A stretch of DNA of 64,000 bases. Origin: Pseudozyma flocculosa PF-1. Its lineage: Eukaryota; Basidiomycota; Ustilaginomycetes; Ustilaginales; Ustilaginaceae. This document shows positions 29,649 to 39,638 of the stretch, in pieces; within the stretch, counting starts at the first letter, position 1; the number at the start of each line of letters is the position of its first letter. The stretch spans positions 417,239 to 481,238 of the forward strand of contig NW_006920871.1 in the NCBI RefSeq assembly GCF_000417875.1. The letters are read 5' to 3'. The position numbers and the translations under genes are program-made. The notes beneath the pieces are model-generated. The model had not been told where the DNA came from. It saw only the letters and a list, made by a program, of their open reading frames with translations, and ran no database searches.

Positions 29649-31817
29649 ATGACGACCCACAACGGCCTCCTCTCCCAGCCATCGGCATCGGACGGCCCAG
29701 ACATGGCCCAGCTCATCCGCACCGCACACCGACACGCCCTCGACATTGCCACCTTTGATGCCCTCGAAGACGTCCTGCAGGCCTTTGTCATCACCCACTT
29801 CACCCGCCTCATCCCCCAAGGCTGCACGCCGCAAGAGATTGGCATCATGCTCCCATCCCACCAAGAGACCCAGACCATCGTAAAGCAGCTCGCAACCGCA
29901 AGGATACGCGAACACGCCTTCGGAAAGCTCGTCGCCAGCCTCGGCCTCGTCCTCAGCGATCGTCCCGGCCAGCATCTACCACCGGCAGCTGCAGCCGCCG
30001 CCGCAGCCACCATCGACTCGTCGACCATGTCCGCCCTCGTCGCCATCCTCGCCATCGAGTCCCAGCACAAGCCCGACTTTTCCCACTTCGTATTTGACCA
30101 CGTGCCCCTCTTCCAGCACATCGAGCAGCAGAAGCGCCACGGACCCCTCGCAGGCGATCCGGCGTGGGAGTACGACCTCAACCTCAACAAGAACCGCCAG
30201 TGGAAGCGCGCCGTCGATCGCAGCATCGCAGACATCACTGCCGCCTTTGTGCAGGCGAGCAACGACATCGACTGGCACAAGCAGGTCGATGCTAGCGGCG
30301 ACATTGCCCTCCTCGCCCAGGCCGACCTCTTCGAACTGACCAGGATACTGGTCGAGCTCGCGCCAAAGGACAAGCAGCGAAAGGAGCCCATGGCACCGCT
30401 ACCGCAGCCCCAGCCAGAGGGCGCGGATCTCGAGCAACCCGAGCCCGAGCCCGAGCCGCCAAAGGGGCTTTCGGTCAGGAATGCCATCAAGGCCGGCAGC
30501 TCCTGTCGCGCCCGGCTGCAGGCCGCATGCAAGGAAACGGCCAATGCGGCCTTCAGCCAGGGCCATTACGACGAAGCCGAGAGGCTCTACGGCATCGTCG
30601 ACGCAGCCGCCAATGGCGAGCGCGACGCCAGCGTGCTCCTCAACCGCGCCGCCGCCCTGCTCAAGCTCGAGCGCTTCGCCGAGACAATCGAGGCAGCGAG
30701 CGTCGCTCTCGAACTCCTCACTCGCCGCACCGACGCCAAGAGTCGCAACCTGACGTGGAAGGGCTACCTGCGCCGAGGCAAGGCTCGCCGGTCGCTGCTG
30801 GCGCAGCGCGATGCGGCATCGCCGGACAGGACCGAGCTCATCGACCTGGCCAGGAAGGACTTTGAGGAGGCGGCCAGGATCGACCCCAAGGATCCGACGG
30901 CGCAGGCGGAGCTCGATGCGCTCGAAGCCGAGCTCGGCCGGCAAAGCACAGCCGATGCGGCGGCCGCCGCCGCCGCCTCGGATGCGAATCCGCCCAAGGC
31001 CAAGGAGAAGACGATCCTCGAGTCGCCCTTTTTCCGCGCGGACCTCGTGACGGGCCTGCTCGCCGACACGCTGCGGGCGCCGGCGTTTCCGCTGTCGGCC
31101 ATCATGAAGCTGCTCTCATCGACGAGTGCGACGGCCAAGACAGCGACGGCGACGGCTGCGCCGAGCACGCAACGATCCGACGAGGAGGCGTGTGCGTCCG
31201 AGCACCGCGCGCTCGTTTCGACCCTGACGGCCGAGGGACGCGCGCAGCTCGAGGAGAGCATCAAGCACATCGGCGCCGTGCTTGCTCTGCCGCACTATCA
31301 GAGCGCACCTGCCCCTCCAACGACGACGACAGCGGCGGCGTCAGCGGTCGACGAGAGGGAGTGGAAGCTCCTGACGACGTCGATGCGGCTGCTGATGGGC
31401 TGCTGCGCCATGCTGCTCGATGCCGTCGTGAGGGCGCAGAGCGACATCCAGCTCGTATCCGACGCGCTGCGACCGGACGTCAAGGGACGACGGGACCGCA
31501 TCACCGCCGACCGCGACGACGGTGCTTCCACCGGGACCAAAACCGACGCCGGTGCCGGAGCCGAGGTGGTCGAGAGGTTGCTGCACCGTGTCCAGGGCGA
31601 TGCGCTGTGTATGCTCCAGCGGTGCTGCAGCCTCCAGGGTAAAGCGCACGAGGCCGACAAGTTTGCAAGGTGGCTCGACAAGTGGCGCTCCTCCTCCTCC
31701 TCTTTATCGTCGTCCTCGAGTCAGGCCGGAGATGGGCGCGGGCCCGGTGTGGATTCGTTGGAGTGGTTTGTTTGGCTGGTTGAGAGGCTGAATGAGCAGG
31801 GTCAGATGAGGAGGTGA
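29649..31817 (+). CDS. TPR-containing protein of unknown function, 722 aa
   Basis: Continuous frame from ATG 29649 (context CCACAATG). The N-terminal half is helical with FDALEDVLQAFVITHFTRLI and a conserved-looking block DFSHFVFDHVPLFQHIEQQK. Residues about 285-420 look like tetratricopeptide repeats: ANAAFSQGHYDEAERLYGIV, LNRAAALLKLERFAETIEAA, and KGYLRRGKARRSLL followed by ARKDFEEAARIDPKDP, the usual three-repeat clamp that often binds Hsp70/Hsp90 C-termini. The C-terminal part alternates Ala/Thr-rich linkers with helical segments and ends in a poly-Ser stretch. No signal peptide or membrane helix. I do not recognise the family beyond the TPR domain. It is convergent with PRP28. Confidence 0.8.
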   Translation: MTTHNGLLSQPSASDGPDMAQLIRTAHRHALDIATFDALEDVLQAFVITHFTRLIPQGCTPQEIGIMLPSHQETQTIVKQLATARIREHAFGKLVASLGLVLSDRPGQHLPPAAAAAAAATIDSSTMSALVAILAIESQHKPDFSHFVFDHVPLFQHIEQQKRHGPLAGDPAWEYDLNLNKNRQWKRAVDRSIADITAAFVQASNDIDWHKQVDASGDIALLAQADLFELTRILVELAPKDKQRKEPMAPLPQPQPEGADLEQPEPEPEPPKGLSVRNAIKAGSSCRARLQAACKETANAAFSQGHYDEAERLYGIVDAAANGERDASVLLNRAAALLKLERFAETIEAASVALELLTRRTDAKSRNLTWKGYLRRGKARRSLLAQRDAASPDRTELIDLARKDFEEAARIDPKDPTAQAELDALEAELGRQSTADAAAAAAASDANPPKAKEKTILESPFFRADLVTGLLADTLRAPAFPLSAIMKLLSSTSATAKTATATAAPSTQRSDEEACASEHRALVSTLTAEGRAQLEESIKHIGAVLALPHYQSAPAPPTTTTAAASAVDEREWKLLTTSMRLLMGCCAMLLDAVVRAQSDIQLVSDALRPDVKGRRDRITADRDDGASTGTKTDAGAGAEVVERLLHRVQGDALCMLQRCCSLQGKAHEADKFARWLDKWRSSSSSLSSSSSQAGDGRGPGVDSLEWFVWLVERLNEQGQMRR

Positions 31818-32150
31818 AGAGGCGGTCAAAGGGGGGGATGAGGGGATGCGGGGAAGGTGATGCAGGATATGCTCCCGGACGATGCCATCTCGGCACTCGA
31901 TGGGTGGGACGACGAGTTCTATTGCACGCAACAGCCCGGAGCAGTGGGGGCGCGGCTGGTGAGCGATCAGCCTTCGTCTTCGCGGTCGCGCTTCCGTTTC
32001 CTGCAAGAGCGTACCGTGGCGAGATGGAAAACGAAACAAAGATCGAGGAGCATGTCAGCTAGATGCACCGACGAACAGACTGATCCGACGTCGAGCGGCG
32101 CGGCGCGGCGTGGCGCGGCGCGGCATCGACGATCACCGCGAACGGGGGAC
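31818..32150. other. Convergent intergenic region with GGCGC repeats
   Basis: About 330 bp between the TPR-protein stop and the PRP28 stop. Bases about 32095-32124 are a run of GCGGC/GGCGC units. Nothing else is seen. Confidence 0.45.
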
Positions 32151-34430
32151 TCACATTTCGCGCGTCATTTTCGTCTGTGCGGCGGGGTGCCTAGCGAGTT
32201 CCTGGGGCAGCTTGGAGATGGGGCTCTTTGCAATCTCCTGCTTGAGGTCGTACATGACTTCGTCGTCGCCGCTGTCGAGAAAGGTGATGGCGACGCCGCG
32301 CTTGCCCGCTCGGCCCGTACGGCCGATGCGGTGGACGTAGGCCTCGATGTGGTTGGCCATCTGGAAGTTGACGACGAGCGACACGTCGGGCACGTCGATG
32401 CCGCGTCCCGCCAGGTCGGTGGCGACGAGCACGGGACACTCGCCCGAGCGCAGCGACGCCAGCGCCTCTTCGCGCATCGCCTGCGTCTTGCCCGAGTGCA
32501 GCACCGCGGGGTACCACCCGGCCCGCTGCAGGTCCTTTCCCAGCGCGTCGGCCGCCTTCTTCTGGTTGACAAAGACAATCATGGGCGGCGCGAAGCCGCC
32601 CGTGTTGAGGATCTGCAGCAGCCGCGCCTTTTTCTTTTCCTCCGAGTGGATAAACTCGACGACCTGCTCCACGGTGCCCACCGCCTGGTTGGCGTCGCCG
32701 ATGGTGATGGTGGCGGGCCGCCGCAGGTACTTGCGCGCCATCCGCTCCACCGTCGCCGGCATAGTGGCCGAGTAGAGCATCGTGACCCGGTACTTGTCCA
32801 TGCGCGACTCGCCCTCGCGCCGCAGCAGCTTGAGCGGGTCCTCGGCGTCGTCGGTGTCGGGCTTGAGGTTGCTGACGGGCAGGCTGTCGAGGATGTAGTT
32901 GACCACCTCCTCGAAGCCCAGGTTGACCATGCGGTCCGCCTCGTCCATGACGACGTACGTGCACTGGCTCAGCACCAGCACGTGCCGCTCGACGCAGTCC
33001 TTGAGCCGCCCGGGCGTGGCGATGACAATCTCGGCGCCCTCCTGCACCGAGATGGCCTGCTCGTTCATGTCGCGACCGCCCACGATCGACACGCACTTGT
33101 ACCCGAGCTTGCTGGCAAACTTGCGCGTCTCGCCCTCGATCTGCTGCGCCAGCTCGCGTGTCGGCGCCAGGATCAGCGCATAGGGGCCCAGGTGGCGCGT
33201 CGCCTCGGTCAGCGGCGGCAGCTCCGAGATGTAGGCCAGCATCGGGATGACAAACGACGCCGTCTTGCCCGAACCCGTCTCGGCGATGCCGATCAGGTCG
33301 CGGTTCTGCAGGCCGATGGGGATCGCCTGCCGCTGGATCGGAGACGGGTCCGTGTAGCCAATCTCCTGGATCGCCTCCATAATCGGCCGCGGGATCGACG
33401 ACTCCTTCCACGAGCGGATCGGCTTGGGGATGTTGCCTCCGCGCGCGGCGATGCCAAAGTCTTCGCGGAAGATCCTCCAGTCGCGCTCCTTCATCTCGTC
33501 GAGCGCCTTTTCGCTCCAGTGCTTTTCGTCGAATGCGGAGCGCACGCCGCGCTTGACCAGGCTGCCGCCGCCCGAGCCTCCCGGGCCTGAAGTGCCACCG
33601 TCCGAGGCGCCGTGGTCCAGCCGCCCGTTGCGGTGCAGCGGGTCGGTGCCGCCGCGACCTCCGGCGCCGAACAGGCTCGGCTCCATGCTCGTCGAGTAGA
33701 CCGGGTTGATCTTGTCGCTCGTGTCGTCGTCGTCTCTCCAGTCAAAGTTGAAGCGCTTGTCCGTGGCCTTCTTCTTGGGCTTCCGCTTGATCTCCTTGAG
33801 GCCGAGGTAGCGCTGCCGGATCAGGTCCTGCTCGGCGTCAGTGATGGGCTTCTCTGAGGGGCCAGAGGCCGAGGTTCCGGCAGGGGCGGCGCTGGACGAG
33901 ATGTTGCCGTTGCCGTTGCCGTTGCCGGAGTGGACGCCGCCGCTGCCGTTCTGATGCGGCCGATCGCCATATGGACGTCCGCCCCCTCCTCGAGGATCGC
34001 CCGCAGGTCGCCCTCTATCGCCTCTTGGGCCTCTTTGCGGGGCATGGCTGCGATCGTCGTCGTAATTGAGCGATACCCCGGCGTCTCGGCTGTAGTCGGT
34101 GTCGCGCGGATAGCCGCCGTCGCGGTCGCGTCCGCGGTCGCGATCCCTCAGCGAGGATGACGACGACGAGGATGGTCCGGAAGCATGGCGGTGGTGGTCG
34201 TTGTAGGTCGAGGACGAAGAGGACGCCGCGGCCGACCTCGCCTTCTCCTCGAACTCGATGCGCCTCCTCTTCTCCTCTTCCTGCTTTCGCTTCTGTTCCT
34301 CTTGCTGCTGCTGCTGGGCGAGCTGCGCCTGCTGCTGCCGCTGCGCCTTTGTGAGGAACTTGGGCTTGAAGGCCGACTCTTGCTTCTGGCGCTGCAGGAT
34401 CTCTTCTATCGACAGCGGCTGCTTGGACAT
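32151..34430 (-). CDS. PRP28: PRP28, DEAD-box pre-mRNA splicing helicase, 759 aa
   Basis: Single frame from ATG 34430 (MSKQPLSIEEILQRQK). The N-terminal third is Gln-rich, RDRDRG-rich and Gly-rich, followed by LIRQRYLGLKEIKRKPKKK and KRFNFDWRDDDDTSDKINP, which are hallmarks of Prp28/U5-100K. The helicase core has the Q motif (GYTDPSPIQRQAIPIGLQNR), motif I AETGSGKT, Ia PTRELAQQI, motif II DEAD, motif III SAT, VLVATDLAGRGIDVPDV and motif VI HRIGRTGR. Prp28 swaps U1 for U6 at the 5' splice site during spliceosome activation. The intronless frame in a gene needed for splicing is unremarkable for these fungi. Family identification is firm. Confidence 0.96.
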   Translation of the reverse strand: MSKQPLSIEEILQRQKQESAFKPKFLTKAQRQQQAQLAQQQQQEEQKRKQEEEKRRRIEFEEKARSAAASSSSSTYNDHHRHASGPSSSSSSSLRDRDRGRDRDGGYPRDTDYSRDAGVSLNYDDDRSHAPQRGPRGDRGRPAGDPRGGGGRPYGDRPHQNGSGGVHSGNGNGNGNISSSAAPAGTSASGPSEKPITDAEQDLIRQRYLGLKEIKRKPKKKATDKRFNFDWRDDDDTSDKINPVYSTSMEPSLFGAGGRGGTDPLHRNGRLDHGASDGGTSGPGGSGGGSLVKRGVRSAFDEKHWSEKALDEMKERDWRIFREDFGIAARGGNIPKPIRSWKESSIPRPIMEAIQEIGYTDPSPIQRQAIPIGLQNRDLIGIAETGSGKTASFVIPMLAYISELPPLTEATRHLGPYALILAPTRELAQQIEGETRKFASKLGYKCVSIVGGRDMNEQAISVQEGAEIVIATPGRLKDCVERHVLVLSQCTYVVMDEADRMVNLGFEEVVNYILDSLPVSNLKPDTDDAEDPLKLLRREGESRMDKYRVTMLYSATMPATVERMARKYLRRPATITIGDANQAVGTVEQVVEFIHSEEKKKARLLQILNTGGFAPPMIVFVNQKKAADALGKDLQRAGWYPAVLHSGKTQAMREEALASLRSGECPVLVATDLAGRGIDVPDVSLVVNFQMANHIEAYVHRIGRTGRAGKRGVAITFLDSGDDEVMYDLKQEIAKSPISKLPQELARHPAAQTKMTREM

Positions 34431-34668
34431 GGTCGGCGAGCGCAAAGCGTTGCGTTCCTGTACGCTGGTGCGGCGAAAAGGGGGACACGAGGTGTGCGGG
34501 CGCGGTGGTGGCGAAGTCGGTAGGGCGGATCGCGGTGGCGCAAGAGAAGCAGTGAGCGAGTGGCCCACCTGAGGCTGCGAAAGTGGAGCAAGCCGGCAGG
34601 CCAGCCCCCTGCCGCCTCGGATCCGCTGCAGGTTGGCAGGCAAGAAAGAGCAAAAAGAAAAGAGAAGT

Positions 34669-34760
34669 TGCCTCATAGCCGATTTGAACGACTGACCTCG
34701 TCATGACCGCGGACCCAGGTTATTTACTAGTGACGCGCTCTACCACTGAGCTAATAAGGC
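34669..34760 (-). tRNA. tRNA-Thr(AGT) with a 20-nt intron
   Basis: Reading from 34760 down: acceptor GCCTTAT pairs with ATGAGGC; D arm GCTC-AGTGGTA-GAGC; anticodon stem CGTCA/TGACG with loop CTAGTA...A; T arm AGTCG-TTCAAAT-CGGCT; discriminator A. The anticodon AGT (codon ACU) is in the normal loop context. The intron (34724-34705) sits after position 37, where eukaryotic tRNA introns lie. The A box and B box (GTTCAAATC) are both intact. The mature tRNA is 72 nt before CCA addition. Confidence 0.92.
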
Positions 34761-35761
34761 GTCACATGACGAAGGTCCAAATACACATAATCACTAAGCT
34801 ATATCGAGAGCTGCTCATCAGGCTCCTGCAGGGGACCAACACGGCCATCGAGCGCGGCCGGGTCCTGCCGCGACCGTGCACAATGGTAGCATACCGCTAT
34901 CAGGGCGACTCCACCGTCGCCAGCTTCTCTTCCGATGATACCGCTAGGGTCTAGGTCACCTCATGGCCTCGGGAGACGAGCCAACGGGCTCCTGTGATGC
35001 GGCACCTGGGCCAGCCGCTTCCTTTGCCGGTGGACAGGCTCTAGCGCGCACTGTACACCGCCGGAAAGCCTTGATGAGCTTCGTTGAACCGCGAAAGAGA
35101 TGCTTGTGATACTAGTACGGGGTCGATGGGCAAGAGAGGTCGAGATGGAGCCAAGCGGAGCAGGTAGCCAGACGATGGACCCGCTCTCAGGGCTAGCTAG
35201 AGTTCAAGGTCGGAAGGCCGAAAGGCTTCACACGCGGAGGTGGAGCGGGGTCTCGCTGGGCGGCAGAAGAGCAGGCCGGGTGCTACGGATCCACGGCGGA
35301 CTCGGAATGCTCGACTGCAGGGTGGCACGGCCTTGGTCGATGCCGGTGTCTGCGCTCGATACTTCCCTTTCGGTCCGAAAGGGATGGCATGCTCTGTCCT
35401 GCGAGACAGCATGCCGAGGAATGATGAGGCGCTCGGCGTCACCTCGGCCCATTGGCGCATCTCCTCGCAGACGTTCTGAGAGCAGCGCTGCCCGAATCCC
35501 TTGAGCGCGAACAGGTGTTGCCGAACCCGCTCGTGATGGAAACGCTTCTGCGCACGGATGACGAGGGACCGCTGACGGTGTCGGTGGAGCGGGCGAGGCG
35601 TTTCATCGTAGAGCTTCGTGTCGCTTCGTGTAGCACCGGACCGGACGGCTTCGTTCGACGTTGTGGCCTGTCGGAGGCAAAAGCAGGTAGTGATTTACGG
35701 AAGAAGTAGAGAGAACACAAACGCAAACCTTCACATCCGTTGCAGAGGTTCGCCATCTAGT
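34761..35761. other. Intergenic, no gene recognised
   Basis: One kilobase between the tRNA-Thr 5' end and the acyl-CoA dehydrogenase stop. Frames are short and lack recognisable motifs. Confidence 0.45.
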
Positions 35762-38108
35762 CTACATCTTTGCGCCCTGGGGCTTGACGAGCTTGAGCTG
35801 CTGGCGGACGCCGAGGTCGAGGAGCACATCCTCGCTGCCTCCGGGCACGGTCAAGGCTGCGGGGAGCGCAAGCACGCAGGGTCGGGTGCAAGGGTCAGCA
35901 TGGCCGTAGCAGGCGCGCACGGTGAACCCGCAGTCTTTGATGGGACCGAGAGACTTACCCTTGAGCTCCCTCCAGATGCGCTCGATGCGGTCGCCGGTGC
36001 CGCCCTTGGTCAGCCCCATGCCGCCGAGGAGGTGCACGGCGTCTCGGCAGACGTGCTCGAGGACGATGCCGGCGTGGGCCTGCGCGGGCGCGATGGCGGG
36101 GATGAGGTCGCTTTAGTCACGGTCCCTTCCCGGTGGCAAGCCGTGCGGCGGGCGACTCACCTTGAGCAGACCGCAGGTGCCGCCGGTCAAGAGGTTGGAC
36201 TGCTCTGTGGACAGGTGCAGCTGCGAGTAGACGACCGACTCGACCCAGGCTTGCAGCGCCTCGACCTCTCTGGCCATGTGTCCGATCTGCCAAGTGGGGC
36301 CAGAGACGAGAGTCAGCCGCGGGGGCGGAGCGGGCGGCAAGCGGCAACGGCGACGACTCACCTTGTGACGGACGACGGGCTGCTCGATGAGCTTCTGGCC
36401 AAACACCTCGCGTCGCCGGGCGTGGGCGATCGAGTCCTCGAGGCTGCCGAGCGGGGGAGCGGGGACGGCCGATCAGCACGCCGAGGTCGACCGAGGAACA
36501 CCCTGCGCACACTACTCACCAGACGCGGGCGTAGCGCAGCGCGGTAAAGGCGATCGTCATGCGCTCGTGGTTGAAGTTGTAGAAGACGAGGCGCAGGCCC
36601 TCGCCCTCCTTGCCGATGAGGTTCTCGACGGGCACCTTGACGTCCTGCGAGGCTCGCACGTGGTCAGGCGGGTCGTGGCGTCAGCGTCAGCTCGGACCGG
36701 CGAGCCGCATCGCGATGCGCACTCACGTCAAACTCGACGAGCGTGGTGCCGGAGCCGCCGCCGCCCATCATCTTCATGTGCTTGGTCGTGACGCCCTCGC
36801 CGCGCGGGATGAGGAGCATCGAGATGCCGTGAGCGTCGCCGGCCTTGCCCGAGGTGCGGACGGCGGTGGTGAAGTAGTCCGAGTAGATGCCGTTGGTGAT
36901 CCCTGCGGTGTAGGCGGCGGCAGAGGCGGTCACCGTCGGCACGGGGCGTCAGCGTCGTTGCAGCCAGAGGTTTAAAGCCACGAGGCCGGCCCCGCACTCA
37001 CACTTCTTGTTGCCGTTGACGATGTAGTACTTGCCGCAGTCGCTCTTGACGGCCGAAGTGCTCAGGTTGGCGACGTTGGATCCGGCGAGGGGCTCGGTAA
37101 TGGCGAGGCAGATGCGCTTCTTTCCGGCAAAAATGTCGGGCAGCCACTTCTGGCGCTGCTCCTCGCTGGCAAAGTGGATGATGGGGCCGGCCTGCGTGAG
37201 AAGAGTGGAGAGGAGCAGGTGGCTGCGTCAGTCGGGATCACGCCGTGCCGCCATCGATGGCGCGAGGTGCCCTACGCACGCCGTAGGTCAGGCCGCCGAC
37301 GAGTCCCATGACGGCGGCGCTGCTTGCACAGCGGTTGAACTCGTCCCAGATGATGCTGCGGGCGAAGACGGGAAGGGAGGGACAGAAGGCGGAAGCAGAT
37401 GCTCAGCGCGAGCGGCTCCCGTCGTAGACTGTGGCGGCGGCGTTCCTCGTCCTCCGACCGCACGCACTAGTCGTGGATGTTGTTCCACTCGGACGGCTTG
37501 ATGCCGGCAGGCAGCTCGATGCCCTGCGCTTTGGCCATGTCGGCAAACTTCTGGGGGACGCGGACTCCGAGCTGTGAAGAGGCGAGGTAGTCCGGCATGC
37601 GCGGACCGTCAGCCCGTGCCGCGTCGAGCTGTCACGCAGATGAGTCTCCACGGCGAGACTTACGGCAAAGACGAGGAGGACGCCGTCCTTGGCGGCCTGG
37701 CTGTAGGCGTCATTGTCGGTGATGATGCCGGCTGTGCGCGGGGAAGGGGCAGGGGCAGTGGGTAGCCAGGGGGCGGCTTCAGCGGGTCGGCGAGGGCGGC
37801 AGGCACGACGAGCGAGGTGGACCAGGACCTCTGCGTGCACCCACCTTCCTCGTACTTTGCGGCAGCGGGCATGAGGACGTCGTCGCACCACTTCCTCGCC
37901 CATTCTCGCAGCCTGTAGTGGGACTCTTCGGTGAAGATGGACGAGGGCAGGCCGGTGATCCTGGCGGGAGCGGGAGCGGGTGGGCAGAGACGAAACACGG
38001 AGCCGGTCAGCCGTGCGATGCGGCGCTCAACGAGAACGGCGGTCGCTGGACTTACCAAGCGGCCTCGCTGAAGGGCACGGTGGGCCTGGTGAGCTTCGTG
38101 GTGGGCAT
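35762..38108 (-). CDS. Acyl-CoA dehydrogenase, 443 aa, twelve exons
   Basis: Exons: 38108..38056, 37960..37845, 37731..37664, 37571..37468, 37355..37280, 37191..37002, 36902..36727, 36644..36520, 36443..36362, 36286..36161, 36079..35959, 35856..35762; total 1332 nt. All eleven introns are short (about 75-113 bp) with GT donors and AG acceptors. The protein has REWARKWCDDVLMPAA, HDYIIWDEFNRCASSAAV, ICLAITEPLAGSNVANL (FAD and substrate binding), the KYYIVNGNKKWITNGIYSDYF signature, ISMLLIPRGEGV, HERMTIAFTALRYARVC and LTVPGGSEDVLLDLGVRQ at the C-terminus. It oxidises an acyl-CoA to the enoyl-CoA with FAD. A C-terminal peroxisomal or N-terminal mitochondrial signal is not obvious, so location is open. 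The GGSE-type C-terminus is typical of fungal AidB-like members. It stands out as the most intron-dense gene in the window. Confidence 0.93.
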
Positions 38109-38213
38109 GGCGGGCGTAGGCGTAGTTTCGACGAGTGTAAGAGAGGGGGGTAGTAGATGGTGGTAGGGAAAGATGTCGACCGCACGGCCTAGGACGGGCT
38201 GCACGCAGCAGGA

Positions 38214-38237
38214 GGCAGGCAGGCAGGCAGGCAGGCA
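38214..38237. repeat. GGCA tetranucleotide repeat, six copies
   Basis: Six perfect tandem copies of GGCA, continuing into degenerate GGCAAGGCT units. The same CAGG/GGCA motif recurs in many intergenic regions of this window. Confidence 0.8.
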
Positions 38238-38430
38238 AGGCTGGCAAGGCTGGCAGGCGGGGAGGCGGGGAGGCCTGGGAGCCTTTCACGCCAGGGCGGC
38301 TGGCTAGCTCGCGTGGCACGGGCGCACACCGGCCCCTCGGCTCGCTCTCAATCCCGGGTGCCAGAAAAAAAGCAGGCGAGCCAGCAAGCGGTCCCTTTGC
38401 CCAGGAATCGAAAGCAGGAGGGGCAGTGGC

Positions 38431-38465
38431 GCGGGTTCAATTCCCGTAGTGGTCTTCTTTTTTTT
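38431..38465 (+). other. tRNA 3'-half-like sequence followed by a T tract
   Basis: GCGGGTTCAATTCCCGT forms a perfect T stem-loop with a B-box match (GGTTCAATTCC), followed by AGTGGTC, which could be a 3' acceptor strand, and eight T residues, a Pol III terminator-like run. No partner acceptor strand (GACCACT) or anticodon arm is visible in the preceding 120 bases, so a full tRNA cannot be folded. It is probably a tRNA relic or a tRNA-derived element end. Confidence 0.3.
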
Positions 38466-38822
38466 CCAGGTCCTCCACCTGGGAGTCTTACTTTTTCCCT
38501 GTCGCCCCCTGATGTTGTCTGCTAGGGCAGCACCTCTTTGACCGTGCCGCCCCTATCCTTGCGTGTCAACGTCGAGTCCAAGGATCGTACCTTGAGGGCT
38601 GCAGCGGTACAGCCGGAAGGGGTCAACCTGCTTCCAGCCTCAGATTCTGAGAATCTGTCTCATTTTATTTCTTGGTCAATTTCGCGCACGTTTTCTGTTG
38701 GGCTCCACATGGCAGCGGGCCCGCTCAATCATCGCCGCCGGACCACCACCACCACCACTACCACGACTACCACCGCCACCCTTTTCGCCCGCCTCGCCTT
38801 TTGACGCAACCACCTATCCAGC

Positions 38823-39638
38823 ATGCTACGCAGCCAGACGGCGAGGCGCGTGGCGTCTTCGTCGGCGTCGACGCTCACTGCACGACCGCAGAGCCTGGCG
38901 CCGGCCCGCTCCCTCGTCCGATCCGCCTCGACTCGCCCCTCGGCAGCGGCGCCTCTGGCCCTGTTCCCTCACCCTCTCGCCTCGAGAGCCACGCCGGGGG
39001 CGCCTCGCATGGTGCTAGCCTCTGTGCGGCCCTTTTCCGTCCACAGCGCCGTGCCCAAGCCGCAACCGGATCCTCGACGTCCGGAGCAAGAGCAAGAGCA
39101 AGAGGAGCAGGACAAGGAGGACGAGGAAGAGGAGCGCAAGGCGAGAAAGGGCTCGCTCAAGGACCGACTGCGCTATCTGACCCGGCGGTACGGGTGGTGG
39201 GCGCTGGGCGTCTACCTGGCCGCGTCGTCGGTCGACCTGGGCCTGACGTTTGCGGCCATCCACATGCTGGGCGCCGACCACATCCGCCAGCTCGAGACGC
39301 GGGTGCGCGACGCCGTCGGCCTGTCGAAGCGGCAAGAGAGCGACGAGGAGCGCGAGCAGCGCGAGCAGGACGAGCGAGACCAGCAGCAGCCGGGCGCCGC
39401 GGGCGCCGACAAGAAGCGGCAGGGCGGCAGCAGCACCATCTGGACCGAGCTCGTGCTCGCCTACACGATCCACAAGACGCTCCTCCTGCCCGTCCGCGTC
39501 GCATTCACCGCCGCCGTCACGCCCAGCTTTGTCAAGTGGCTCGTCAAGATGGGCTGGGCCAAGTCGGCCGCCGCCGTACGAAAGGCCGCAAAGGAAGCCG
39601 CCATCAAGAAGGCGGCCAAGAAGGCGGCCAGCTCGTAG
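38823..39638 (+). CDS. FAM210/DUF1279-domain mitochondrial protein, 271 aa
   Basis: Single exon from ATG 38823. The first about 75 residues (MLRSQTARRVASSSAS, many Arg/Ser/Ala, no acidic residues) form a mitochondrial presequence. A Glu/Gln-rich linker follows, then the DUF1279 domain: LKDRLRYLTRRYGWWALGVY, SSVDLGLTF, a charged insertion, STIWTELVLAYTIHKTLLLP and VRVAFTAAVTPSFVKWL, with two hydrophobic segments. The C-terminus is a Lys/Ala-rich helix (KAAKEAAIKKAAKKAASS). Relatives (FAM210A/B in animals, a small family in fungi) are inner-membrane proteins linked to mitochondrial translation or coupling; the fungal role is not established. It is convergent with the secreted-protein gene. Confidence 0.85.
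   Translation: MLRSQTARRVASSSASTLTARPQSLAPARSLVRSASTRPSAAAPLALFPHPLASRATPGAPRMVLASVRPFSVHSAVPKPQPDPRRPEQEQEQEEQDKEDEEEERKARKGSLKDRLRYLTRRYGWWALGVYLAASSVDLGLTFAAIHMLGADHIRQLETRVRDAVGLSKRQESDEEREQREQDERDQQQPGAAGADKKRQGGSSTIWTELVLAYTIHKTLLLPVRVAFTAAVTPSFVKWLVKMGWAKSAAAVRKAAKEAAIKKAAKKAASS

Larger units (their letters stand above)
38109..38822. other. Divergent intergenic region (acyl-CoA dehydrogenase / FAM210-like)
   Basis: About 700 bp containing two 5' flanks, a GGCA microsatellite and a tRNA-like fragment, both listed separately. Confidence 0.4.
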
